Positions 34,412 through 44,625 of a stretch of DNA of 64,000 nucleotides are shown piece by piece. The notes beneath the pieces are model-generated. The model was not told the DNA's origin. It made no database searches and saw only the letters and a list, made by a program, of their open reading frames with translations. A program made the position numbers and the translations under genes. Source of the DNA: Iamia sp. SCSIO 61187 (GTDB lineage: Bacteria; Actinomycetota; Acidimicrobiia; Acidimicrobiales; Iamiaceae); contig NZ_CP050948.1 in assembly GCF_019443745.1 (NCBI RefSeq), forward strand, positions 2,918,001 through 2,982,000, given 5' to 3'. The number at the start of each line of letters is the position of its first letter. Positions within the stretch are counted from its first letter, which is position 1.

Positions 34412-35611
34412 ATGAGGCGGGCGGGCACGCCCATCGAGATCAGTCCCGACGGAACCCGGCGCCTGCAACGGGTGCCGTTCACCGAGCGGACATTCGCCGA
34501 GAACTGGCTCCAAGAGCTGATACAAGAGCACCCGACGCTGCTGCCGGTCGATGAGATCCGAGCCTCGATCGGTCCCTTGACTTCGTTGGGCCGGGAAGTC
34601 CCGACCACCGCTGGCCAGATCGACAACCTGCTCGTGGATCCGAACGGCACGTTGGTCATCATCGAGACCAAGCTCTGGCGCAACCCTCAAGCCCGTCGAG
34701 ATGTCGTCGGCCAAGTCATCGACTACGCCGCTGCGCTCTGTCAGCTCTCGTTCGACGAGCTCGACCACGCAGTGCGCCTTGTCAACGGCGACTGCGGCAT
34801 CGCCGACCTGCTCGGAGGCGATGACCTCGAGCGTCAGCAGTTGATCGACGGAATCAGCCGCGGGCTGCGAAGCGGCGACCTGGTACTTCTCGTTGTGGGC
34901 GACGGCATCCGAGAGGAGATCGAGAGCATCGCCGACCTGCTCGGAGCTGCCCCCCACCTGGGGTTCACCTTCGGCCTCATCGAGCTCGCGGTCTACGACT
35001 CCTCTGCGTCGAGCACTCTCGTCATCCCCACCGTCGTCGCCCACAGCGTCGAGATCACGCGAACGACGGTGCGGGTCGAGGTCCTCCCGGATGGGCGTCT
35101 CGATGTGAAGGTCGCTGCGCTCAACGACGAGGACGCCGCTGCGCCGTCACGCCGTCAGAAGCTTGACGCTGAGACGTTCGCCCACCACTTGAGCGGGAAC
35201 GTCGATCCGGCGACGCTCAGCGATGTTCTCGCTTGGCGAGACCAGGTCGCAGCCGACCCGCGCCTCCGAGTGGACTATGCGAGCAAGAGCATGATCTTTC
35301 GGGTCCGGCCGGTCGGCATCGCACGGGAGTTCACGGGCCTGCTGATCGAGGAGACCGGGAACGTCTCGGTCGGCTGGCTGCACCAACAGGTCACGGGAGT
35401 CGGAGCGCAAGGCGACATCGCCACCAAGTACGCCGCGGAGACAGCCATGCTGGTCGGCGCAGCACCGCCGACTCGCTACCCCGACACCTGGGGTGATGGA
35501 ACCGGTGATAGCGGATGGGTCGACCTCGCCGCCGCCCTCGCCCGCCGCGCTGAGCTCACCGAGCGCATGTTGCAGGTGGCCGACGAGCTCGAACGGTCAC
35601 TACACAACTAG
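34412..35611 (+). CDS. Predicted PD-(D/E)XK nuclease-like protein
   Basis: A 399-residue protein. Near residues 65-95 it has GQIDNLLVDPNGTLVIIETK followed by GQVIDYAAAL, the spacing of a PD-(D/E)XK nuclease core: an acidic residue, about 13-15 residues, then E-x-K and a helix with a glutamine. The opening FAENWLQELIQEHPTLLPVDE resembles nuclease-like DUF91/NucS-type proteins. The C-terminal ~170 residues are unassigned. It could be a stand-alone defence nuclease, a repair enzyme or a degenerate one. ATG 34412 is the first start before the conserved region. It stands alone between gaps of 404 and 482 bases. Confidence 0.6.
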   Translation: MRRAGTPIEISPDGTRRLQRVPFTERTFAENWLQELIQEHPTLLPVDEIRASIGPLTSLGREVPTTAGQIDNLLVDPNGTLVIIETKLWRNPQARRDVVGQVIDYAAALCQLSFDELDHAVRLVNGDCGIADLLGGDDLERQQLIDGISRGLRSGDLVLLVVGDGIREEIESIADLLGAAPHLGFTFGLIELAVYDSSASSTLVIPTVVAHSVEITRTTVRVEVLPDGRLDVKVAALNDEDAAAPSRRQKLDAETFAHHLSGNVDPATLSDVLAWRDQVAADPRLRVDYASKSMIFRVRPVGIAREFTGLLIEETGNVSVGWLHQQVTGVGAQGDIATKYAAETAMLVGAAPPTRYPDTWGDGTGDSGWVDLAAALARRAELTERMLQVADELERSLHN

Positions 35612-36093
35612 GGGTTCTGTTGCGTTGGTTGTGGCCAGCGCGTCGACCTCTGCTGGATTGAACCGCCGACCGGTATGCGCGGCACCGGCCGTTGGGGGTC
35701 TCGGCTCGTGCCGTCCGGTAGGTCGACGGGCGGGCTGGCTCGTAAGTCGGCTGCCGCCTTCGGGTTGGCTCTTCCAGGGTTTGCCTCCGCCCGACGCCTG
35801 GTACGTCGACCGGCTCATCGGGCCCGATACCGTCACGACCCCTCCCCGAGTCGACGATCGACGCCTTCGAGGACCACGGCACCGTCCCCGCACCATCGAC
35901 GACGACGCCGACGCGGCCTTGAACGGAGGGAGATCGGGACCTCTGTTCCCACCACCTCCGTGGAGATTGCCCACTCGGCGAGCGGTTCACGCCAGTCGGA
36001 TCTCGAACGGCCTTTTCGTCCCTGCCATTCCCCTTGACGCTGGAGACATTCTCCAGCATGTCTCCAGTGTGTCCATAGAACGGGGAGCAGGCA
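35612..36093. other. 482-base intergenic region, regulatory at its right end
   Basis: No credible gene on either strand. The last 60 bases hold the palindromic operator-like sequence and likely promoter of the next gene; the rest shows nothing I can name. Confidence 0.5.
36034..36067 (+). promoter_or_regulatory. Operator-like inverted repeats upstream of winged-helix gene
   Basis: GCTGGAGA-CAT-TCTCCAGC (36039-36057) is a perfect eight-base palindrome. CTGGAGACA (36040-36048) pairs again with TGTCTCCAG (36059-36067), giving three overlapping half-sites. A TTGACG at 36034-36039 could be the -35, which would place the half-sites over the promoter. The downstream protein has an HTH-like segment, so autoregulation is plausible. 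Confidence 0.55.
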
Positions 36094-36537
36094 ATGGAGA
36101 ACTTCGTGAACATCCCAGTGCCGGAGCGGTACGCAATCCGCGTCATGCAGGCGATCGTCGCATGGGATGCACAGGACGCTGCGGAGCCGAACGGGTCGGT
36201 CGAGATCCGAGCCAACGGCAGCGACGCCCAGCACCTGACGATCGCGTCGGACGGATGGGCGGACGCTGATCTGCTGAGGCTGATCCGCGACACCCAGCAC
36301 AAGACGATGGCGATTCTCCGGTCGATGATGGACTTGCTGAGCGAGCAGCCAGGCCGCGGGTTCACGATGGAGGAGATCGTCCCCGTCACCGGCCACCCGC
36401 GCGCGAGCGTGGCGAACGCGATGACCAAGCTCCAGCCCCACTTCGACAAGTGGTACGACGGCCGGGGGCTGCCCTTCGTCCGCACCCCGGACCCAGCGGC
36501 GCCATGTACGGTACAGCGTCACCCCCGCTCGAGCTGA
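36094..36537 (+). CDS. Small winged-helix-like DNA-binding protein
   Basis: A 147-residue protein. Residues 83-115 (LLSEQPGRGFTMEEIVPVTG, then ASVANAMTKLQPHF) look like a winged helix-turn-helix: a helix, a turn and a Ser/Val/Asn recognition helix. The N-terminal half (VPERYAIRVMQAIVAW, SDAQHLTIASDGWADADLLR) is unassigned. The end is low-complexity. ATG 36094 has a GGGGAG site. A palindromic operator lies just upstream. It is probably cotranscribed with the zinc-finger gene 28 bases downstream. Family not identified with certainty. Confidence 0.6.
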   Translation: MENFVNIPVPERYAIRVMQAIVAWDAQDAAEPNGSVEIRANGSDAQHLTIASDGWADADLLRLIRDTQHKTMAILRSMMDLLSEQPGRGFTMEEIVPVTGHPRASVANAMTKLQPHFDKWYDGRGLPFVRTPDPAAPCTVQRHPRSS

Positions 36538-36564
36538 GCAGTGGAAGGCGCTGCGAGGGAACCC

Positions 36565-36762
36565 GTGAGCGCGTCCAAGCCCCTCCCGGCCAGCACGCTG
36601 CGGTGCAGCCGCTGCCGACATGAGTTCGGCCCACCCGAGCTTAACGCCGAGTCGTTCCACGCGGTCGCGTTCGCGCTCATCAGCCACCTCCGCGGAGTAC
36701 ACGGTGACGAAGGCGGGGCCGTCAGACTGGAGCGACACCTGGTTCAAGCGCGACCTGCCTGA
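36565..36762 (+). CDS. Small zinc-finger protein
   Basis: A 65-residue protein with CSRCRHEF followed after about 20 residues by HLRGVH, a C-x2-C...H-x4-H arrangement typical of a small zinc finger. It is too short to say more. GTG 36565 has a GAGGGA site six bases upstream; a longer start at GTG 36541 exists but lacks one. It follows the winged-helix gene closely and probably belongs to the same transcript. Confidence 0.6.
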   Translation: MSASKPLPASTLRCSRCRHEFGPPELNAESFHAVAFALISHLRGVHGDEGGAVRLERHLVQARPA

Positions 36763-36927
36763 GCTCACTCCCCGCCTATGTGGGTAGGTGGTTGGTGGGT
36801 CGGTCGGCACTCAACAGAACCTCCCTCCCCTGGCCACATGGGTCAACCGTCCGCCGCCCACCGCCCACCGCCGCTCTAGGCCGTCTGCCCCATGCACTCT
36901 TCCGACGACGAGTCGAGGGCACACACG

Positions 36928-38103
36928 TCAGAGGGGCCGTCCCTCGCTGACTGCGAGTCGGAGCTCGCGCTGAGAGACACCGAGCGCCTTGGCGATCGTT
37001 CGCTCGATGTTCCGTGAGAGCTCTCGCGCGCCGCCATCGAGGCCGACCTGGAGGCCGTCGGATCGTTCGTATCGTTCGTGGTCGCCCTTGCCCCGACCTG
37101 GAAGCTCAGCGAAGCCGTTGTCCTTCAGCCATTTCCTCGCTTGACGCACCGAGACCGTGTACGGGCGGGCTGACAGGCGAAAAGAAGCGGTCGAGCCTGG
37201 CGGAATGACCAGGTAGATGTCCGAGGTGATCGGGAAGACTGATCGGAGCATGTTCGGTCCCGCCTGCCAGTGTGCAGGGTTCGACGTCGGAGCGACTCTT
37301 GCTTCAAGCACCTGGGTCTGGAGGCGGGCGGCTCCGTCAGCGAGCTTCCCGGGGGTCAGGTAGTGGCGCGCCATGCGATAGCCCGGGGGATCAACGTGCA
37401 TGAACCGCCACTTCATCCACCGTCGAAGGGCTCTGCGGATGGCGCTGGGAAGGAGGCGATGGTACGGCTGGTCGCCCAGCCGCTGGTAGGCGTCAGCGTT
37501 GGCCAGTGCTTCTTCGATGTTGTCATCGGTGCCGACCGTTGCCCGGTAGACCGCTCGGTCGTAACGCAGGTAGTGGTCGGGAGCGGCGCGGTCTGCGAGG
37601 GCCAGACGAATGCCGAAGCCTTCGAGCTTGTGGTGGAAGTGCTCGTGCAAGAACAGCACGAAGAACGCTGCGAGCCTCAGGTCCAGGACGGTCTTGTGGG
37701 TGCGCGGCGAGTCCCATGCGAACCATGAGATCTCGATCATGAGCTTCTCGAGGCAGTCCTCCCGGATGTAGATGCCCCACCTCGGGCCGTAGTAGTGCAT
37801 CGGCGCGTACCAGGCACACGAGTCCCATGGTGGGGGGATCGCCTCGGACTGCCGTCGGTCCAGTTCTGCGTTTGATCGGGCGATGCCCAGTCCCCCCAGA
37901 ACATCCGCAGTGAGCCCACCGTCCGAAGCCATCTGGAGGTCGTCTGCGACGAAGTCGCCCGACGTCAGATAGGCCCAGTCGACCTCTGCGATCTGTTCGT
38001 CAGGGCCCACCCGTCCGATCCGTACGTCGTCATCAACGGACTCAGGGGGACGAAGGAGGTCGTACTCCTCCAAGAAGTCGAGAATGCCGTCAACCTCGCG
38101 CAC
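36928..38103 (-). CDS. HEXXH metallopeptidase-like protein fused to a HicA-like domain
   Basis: A 391-residue protein with two recognisable parts. HEHFH at residues 153-157 is a gluzincin-type HEXXH motif, and EEALANADAY at 197-206 fits the usual third-ligand region. Residues about 318-391 resemble the HicA mRNA interferase fold: QARKWLKDNGFAELPGRGKG, the catalytic-histidine position in GDHERY (His342; usual GSH), and a closing helix RTIAKALGVSQREL. GTG 38103 has a CGGAGG site. It is the last gene of the minus-strand type I restriction operon, 48 bases after the GIY-YIG gene. No HicB gene follows. Whether it is a toxin, a peptidase or both is unknown. Confidence 0.65.
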   Translation of the reverse strand: MREVDGILDFLEEYDLLRPPESVDDDVRIGRVGPDEQIAEVDWAYLTSGDFVADDLQMASDGGLTADVLGGLGIARSNAELDRRQSEAIPPPWDSCAWYAPMHYYGPRWGIYIREDCLEKLMIEISWFAWDSPRTHKTVLDLRLAAFFVLFLHEHFHHKLEGFGIRLALADRAAPDHYLRYDRAVYRATVGTDDNIEEALANADAYQRLGDQPYHRLLPSAIRRALRRWMKWRFMHVDPPGYRMARHYLTPGKLADGAARLQTQVLEARVAPTSNPAHWQAGPNMLRSVFPITSDIYLVIPPGSTASFRLSARPYTVSVRQARKWLKDNGFAELPGRGKGDHERYERSDGLQVGLDGGARELSRNIERTIAKALGVSQRELRLAVSEGRPL

Positions 38104-38151
38104 GGCTGCCTCCGAACTGAGTCTTGCGATCCCATTCCTTCGTTGTGGGCG

Positions 38152-39042
38152 TCATCTCAGACCTACCGGCTCGTCGACACCCGCAGCCTCGGTCTGGATC
38201 TCCTTCAGCGTCCGTCCGTCCTCGGCCTTCCACTCGACTCGGCCGTTGGAGGTCCTACCTTGCAGGACCATCGCTGCGTTCGATGGCGACGAGAAGACGT
38301 AGTCCTCGGTCAACCGCAGATGCTTGCCCTCGACGGCGAACACCCCCTTCTCGATCATCGCCTGCCGGATCTGAGTGCCGTAGGCGTGGATCGACGGCAC
38401 GGCGACCGTTCTGCCGAGCGCGCCGGCGTACACCACGAACCCCTCGGAGGTCTCGGTGCCCTGTGCGATCGTGTCCTTGCCCCTCAGGAAGAGGCGCACC
38501 GAGCTCGACGGCAGCTCCTCGGCCTTCTGGAACGACAGGAGACCCAGGACGGGGTAGATGAGCAGCATCTCCCGGAGGAACGCTTCGGCCTCGGCGGTGT
38601 CCGGCTCGGAGAGCGGGGGGAGCGATCCGACGTTGCCGTTCTCGAGCTCGGATCGGTTCGCGGCCTTGGCCAGGGCGATGAGCCTTGCCTCCAGGTAGCG
38701 GATGTGGGCCTTGTTGAGGTTGTCGTCCTTGCTGGTGAAGACGATGACCCGGTTCCAGAAGTCCTTCGTCTTGTTGTGGCTGTCCAGGCGACCGGGCAGG
38801 TCGTCGGTCTCGCCGATGTAGATGCGCAGCGCGGGGACTCCCGACTCCGTCGGGCCGGACAGGAGGTACACGCCCGGTCCGTCGAGGTCAGATCTCGAGC
38901 GAAGGTCGCGGTACCGGGTGCGGGGTGCCATGAGGGCCTTGCCGGTCCAGTTGCTCTTCTCGACGACCCAGACGCCGTCGGCGATCCCGCCCGCAAGGAA
39001 GATCCGGATCGATGCACCTAGAGGGGCATCAGCGTCCGTCAC
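38152..39042 (-). CDS. GIY-YIG nuclease with C-terminal DUF4357
   Basis: A 296-residue protein. Residues about 45-100 hold a GIY-YIG nuclease core: GVYLLSGPTESGVPALRIYI and GETDDLPGRLDSH. The C-terminal ~80 residues (GFVVYAGALGRTVAVPSI, LRLTEDYVFSSPSNAAMVLQ) match DUF4357. This architecture is commonly found next to type I restriction genes. GTG 39042 overlaps the ancestral stop of the DUF7662 gene (GTGA). Because of a one-base frameshift in that upstream gene, a single 381-residue fused reading frame now runs through both. Confidence 0.82.
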   Translation of the reverse strand: MTDADAPLGASIRIFLAGGIADGVWVVEKSNWTGKALMAPRTRYRDLRSRSDLDGPGVYLLSGPTESGVPALRIYIGETDDLPGRLDSHNKTKDFWNRVIVFTSKDDNLNKAHIRYLEARLIALAKAANRSELENGNVGSLPPLSEPDTAEAEAFLREMLLIYPVLGLLSFQKAEELPSSSVRLFLRGKDTIAQGTETSEGFVVYAGALGRTVAVPSIHAYGTQIRQAMIEKGVFAVEGKHLRLTEDYVFSSPSNAAMVLQGRTSNGRVEWKAEDGRTLKEIQTEAAGVDEPVGLR

Positions 39043-39297
39043 CGGATTCCACCACCCGAGGTGAACTCGACCGTGCCTGCGTTGAGGTCGACATTGCGGG
39101 TTCGGTACCCGGCGTCCCAGCCAGGCGCGTGCATGAATGTGAGCCTCGACGGTCTCGTTGGCCCACCAGGCTGGGTGCCGGCGCGCTGATGCCGGCAGGT
39201 CGTCACCGAGTAGTCGTTCGATGTCGGTGAAGCGCATCTGAAGGACGGGCTCGTTGCAGGCGAGGAGGTGGTCGTGGAGCGGGTCGTACTTGCCCAT
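39039..39297 (-). pseudogene. DUF7662-like gene with one-base frameshift
   Basis: Starts at ATG 39297, sharing a base with the hsdM stop (TGATG). The first ~60 residues match the small DUF7662 family: MGKYDPLHDHL, LPASARRHPAWWAN, AHIHARAWL. After Trp-Leu the frame changes: the natural continuation DAGYRTRNVDLNAGTVEFT is in the next frame and ends at a TGA overlapping the nuclease start. One extra G in the run at 39116-39118 explains it. A sequencing error is possible. Full length would be about 85 residues; these are often in restriction loci. Confidence 0.72.
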
Positions 39298-40053
39298 CAG
39301 GTCGGCGCCTCCTCGGCGTCGATCGCGATGCCGATGCCCTGGAGGGACTCGGCTAGCTCGGTGAACTCGGTCAGGGCGGCTTGGAGGTCTTCGACGATCT
39401 CGGCGGCGATGACGCCTGGCGCGGGGAGGTTGTCTGTGTCTTCGAGGCTCTCGTCGCGCAGCCAGAAGATGTCGAGGCTGGCCTTGTCCCTCTCGACCAG
39501 GTCGTCGTAGGTGAAGCGGCGGAACCGCTCGCTCTCCTCCCGCTCCCCACGACGGTCAGGCCGGTAGCTGTCGACGAAGTCGTAGAGGTCGGCGCGGCGC
39601 AGCGGGTTGGTCTTTAACGTGAAGTGCTGGTTCGTCCGCAGGTCGTAGATCCACAGGTCCTTCGTCCACGGCGTGTCCGACCCGGGCTTGCGGTCGAAGA
39701 ACAGCACGTTGGCCTTCACACCCTGGGCGTAGAAGATCCCCGTAGGGAGCCGCAGCAGCGTGTGGACGTCGCACTCGTGCAGCAGCCGCCGCCGGATCGT
39801 CTCGCCGGCCCCGCCCTCGAACAGCACGTTGTCGGGCACGACCACCGCCGCGGTGCCGCCGACCTTGAGCAAGGTCTTGACGTGCTGGACGAAGTTGAGC
39901 TGCTTGTTCGACGTCGATGCCCAGAAGTCGTCGCGCACCACGGTCAGACTCTGGCGCTCGGCCTTGCCCTCGGCGTTGACGATCTGGACCGATGACTTCT
40001 TCCCGAACGGCGGGTTCGTCAGGACCATGTCGAACCGGTCCCCCGGGTCGGCC
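39297..40053 (-). pseudogene. hsdM: hsdM, 3' part (type I methyltransferase subunit split by IS3)
   Basis: C-terminal half of a type I restriction-modification DNA methylase. It has the catalytic NPPF in MVLTNPPFGKK, then VVVPDNVLFEGGAGETIRRR, KANVLFFDRKPG and LWIYDLRTNQHFTLK. It resumes immediately after the IS3 element. Joined to 42621-43360 (target duplication GCC counted once), the gene is 1494 bases, exactly 498 codons in frame, encoding 497 residues. The split removes N6-adenine methylation by this system. Confidence 0.93.
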
Positions 40054-40084
40054 TGAACCGCCCCGGGTTCCGTGACTGCTCAGG

Positions 40085-42298
<2,214 letters not shown>

Positions 42299-42570
42299 AT
42301 CTCGTTCGCTCGGCGCAGCTCTTTCACCTCACGCTCGAGGTCTTTCATCCGGGCTCGCTCGTCGGTGGTCAGACCAGGCCGGCCACCGCGGTCGACGTCG
42401 GCCTGCTTGACCCAGTTCCGCAGCGTCTCGCGGTTCAGGTCGAGCTTGTCGGCGACCGAGCAGACCGCCTTCCATTGCGACGGATACTCGTGTTGGTGCT
42501 CGAACACCATCCGCACCGCGCGCTCGCGCAGCTCGGCAGGGTGCCTCTGGCCCCTCGGAAGTGCAGGCAT
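42299..42570 (-). pseudogene. IS3 orfA, 5' part (interrupted by IS30)
   Basis: Starts at ATG 42570: an HTH domain with [40 protein letters not shown], then the helix [13 protein letters not shown]. The coding frame is broken at the IS30 boundary and resumes at 41071. Confidence 0.88.
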
Positions 42571-42620
42571 AGCTCCATCCTCTCAAGAGAAGGAGCAGTC
42601 ACCAGACCCGGGGCGGTTCA

Positions 42621-43360
42621 GCCCGCAGCGCGTCGTCGACGTGGACCGGGCTGTCGGACTCGGGCGACTCGATCCCGTGCAGCAGCAAGTTCATCGCACA
42701 CAGCCGGGCCGTGTTGTCGACGATCTCCCACCCGGTGAACAGCCCCGAGCGCAGATGGCGCTTCTGGTCCGGGTCCAGGTTCGGGTGGTGGCGCACGATG
42801 TGATCGAACGCCGACAGGAAGAACCCACCGGTGCCGCACGCCGGGTCGCATATGCGCATGTCCGGGCCCGGCGCCATCACCTCGACCATCGCCGAGATCA
42901 ACGCCCGAGGCGTGAAGTACTGGCCCGCCCCCGACTTGGTGTCCGCCGCGTTGCGCTCCAAGAGCCCCTCGTAGGCGTCGCCCTTCACGTCGGCGTCGAG
43001 GGTCATCCACGACTCGCCTCCGATCAGGTCCTTGATCAGTCGCTCCAGCTTGGCCGGATCCTGGATGCGGTTCTGCGCCTTGCGGAACACGACTCCGAGC
43101 AGGTCCTCGGTACCGCCGAGGTGGTTCAAGATGGCGATGTAGTGCGCCTCCAACGCCTCACCCTTGAGATCGAGCAACGACGGCCAGTCGTAGCCCTCCG
43201 GCACGATCCGCTCGAGACCGAGCTGTTGCTGCTCCTCGGCCATCTTCAGGAACAGCAGGTACGTGAGCTGCTCCAGGTAGTCGCCGTACGACAACCCGTC
43301 ATCCCGCAGGATGTTGCAGTAGTTCCAAAGCTTGTCGACGATCACCTTGGTGTCGCTCAC
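42621..43360 (-). pseudogene. hsdM: hsdM, 5' part (type I methyltransferase subunit split by IS3)
   Basis: N-terminal half of HsdM from ATG 43360: KLWNYCNILRDDGLSYGDYL, YLLFLKMAEEQ, the SAM-binding block MRICDPACGTGGFFLSAFDH and NLLLHGI. Ends at DDALRA where the IS3 begins. The start overlaps the hsdS stop by four bases (ATGA). Confidence 0.93.
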
Positions 43361-44625
43361 GATGCCTTCGCCCTCCGGGTTCGCTTCGTCGGGATGGTCG
43401 CTGCCCGCTCCGCCCGGATCCGTTCAAGCAGTGCGGAAGCCGGCTCATCGTCCGGATCCTGTGGCACGAGCTGACCGGAGAACGCAGCTCCGAGCACGGA
43501 CCGCCGCAAGGTCGTAGACCGAACCCGAGAGCGATGTACCTCCGCTCTCACACGCTCACATTCCGACATCGCCGCGTCGAGCCGCTCAACCATCGCAGAC
43601 TGCTCATTGAGCGACAGAAGCGGCAGCTCGATGAGCCGAAGCATCTCCTGGTTCACCTTGTAGATCCCGGCCGTAGTCCGGGCCTGCCCCTCGATCTGGC
43701 GACGAACAGGAGTCGAATCCCACACAAGGCTGAGGAACCGCACGTCGTAGTCCGACGGCTGGACGCGAACTCGAATGAGCGTGTCGGGATAGGCGACCGG
43801 ATCCGGCGTTACAGCGACTAGCCCACCGCGACCAACCAGCGACAGCGAGCCGTTTCCTCTAGATACGAGGAAGTCGCCCTCTTGCACGAGGAACGGTCGG
43901 GCTTCCTCACCGGTCCATGCACCACCCTTGCGCTCCGCGAGATCGATCCGACGATTCCTGAGCGCCGTCAAACGCAGAACCGGAAATCCGTCAGGATCAG
44001 TTCTGACCGACCGGCCATTGGCGAGAGGCTGTTCGAGCAGGTCGGCTAGCGCGACCGTCTCCGCCCGGTCCCAGGTGGAGTCGATGAGGCGCTGCACGAG
44101 CGTGCCGGTCCGCCGGTGGGCTGAGTTGACGCCATCCTCGGCGGCGTCGAGGCGGGAGAGGTGTTCCTCGATGGCGGCGACGATCCGCTCCTGCTCGGAG
44201 AGCGGCGGCAACGGCACAGGAGTCGAGTCGAACCGTCCCTTGGTGATGTGGACCATCCCGGACCCGTGCGTCTGCCGCTGGAGGTCCGCCAAAGCGTTGT
44301 CGAGCAGCCAACGATGGAACCCAGGACGGATGCGGCTCTCGACCTTGAAGATGTGCTGATTGAGCACAGCCTCGGGGCCGCGCCACACGTAGACCCCCAG
44401 TGTCGCCGCCCAGGAGACGAGGAGATCACCGTCGTGGACGGTGTGGCGCTCATCGGCTTGGCCTTCGTAGTAGTTGAAGGCGGCACCGGAGCCCGTGAGG
44501 TTCTGGATACGGATGATGGGGCGACCGCTATCGCTCCACTCCGACTTCTTGAACCCCCGCCCGTTGAGATACCTGCCGATCTCACCAAGGGTCGTCCACT
44601 CCCACCCGGGTGGCAGCTCGCTCAT
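43357..44625 (-). CDS. hsdS: Type I restriction specificity subunit HsdS
   Basis: A 422-residue specificity subunit with two target-recognition domains. The first starts LPPGWEWTTLGEIGRYLNG; its conserved spacer is PVPLPPLSEQERIVAAIEEH; the second ends at IELPLLSLNEQSAMVERLDA. Each domain reads one half of a bipartite site. It is complete, four-base overlaps (ATGA) join it to hsdR and hsdM. Without HsdM it has no catalytic partner in this locus. Confidence 0.94.
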   Translation of the reverse strand: MSELPPGWEWTTLGEIGRYLNGRGFKKSEWSDSGRPIIRIQNLTGSGAAFNYYEGQADERHTVHDGDLLVSWAATLGVYVWRGPEAVLNQHIFKVESRIRPGFHRWLLDNALADLQRQTHGSGMVHITKGRFDSTPVPLPPLSEQERIVAAIEEHLSRLDAAEDGVNSAHRRTGTLVQRLIDSTWDRAETVALADLLEQPLANGRSVRTDPDGFPVLRLTALRNRRIDLAERKGGAWTGEEARPFLVQEGDFLVSRGNGSLSLVGRGGLVAVTPDPVAYPDTLIRVRVQPSDYDVRFLSLVWDSTPVRRQIEGQARTTAGIYKVNQEMLRLIELPLLSLNEQSAMVERLDAAMSECERVRAEVHRSRVRSTTLRRSVLGAAFSGQLVPQDPDDEPASALLERIRAERAATIPTKRTRRAKAS

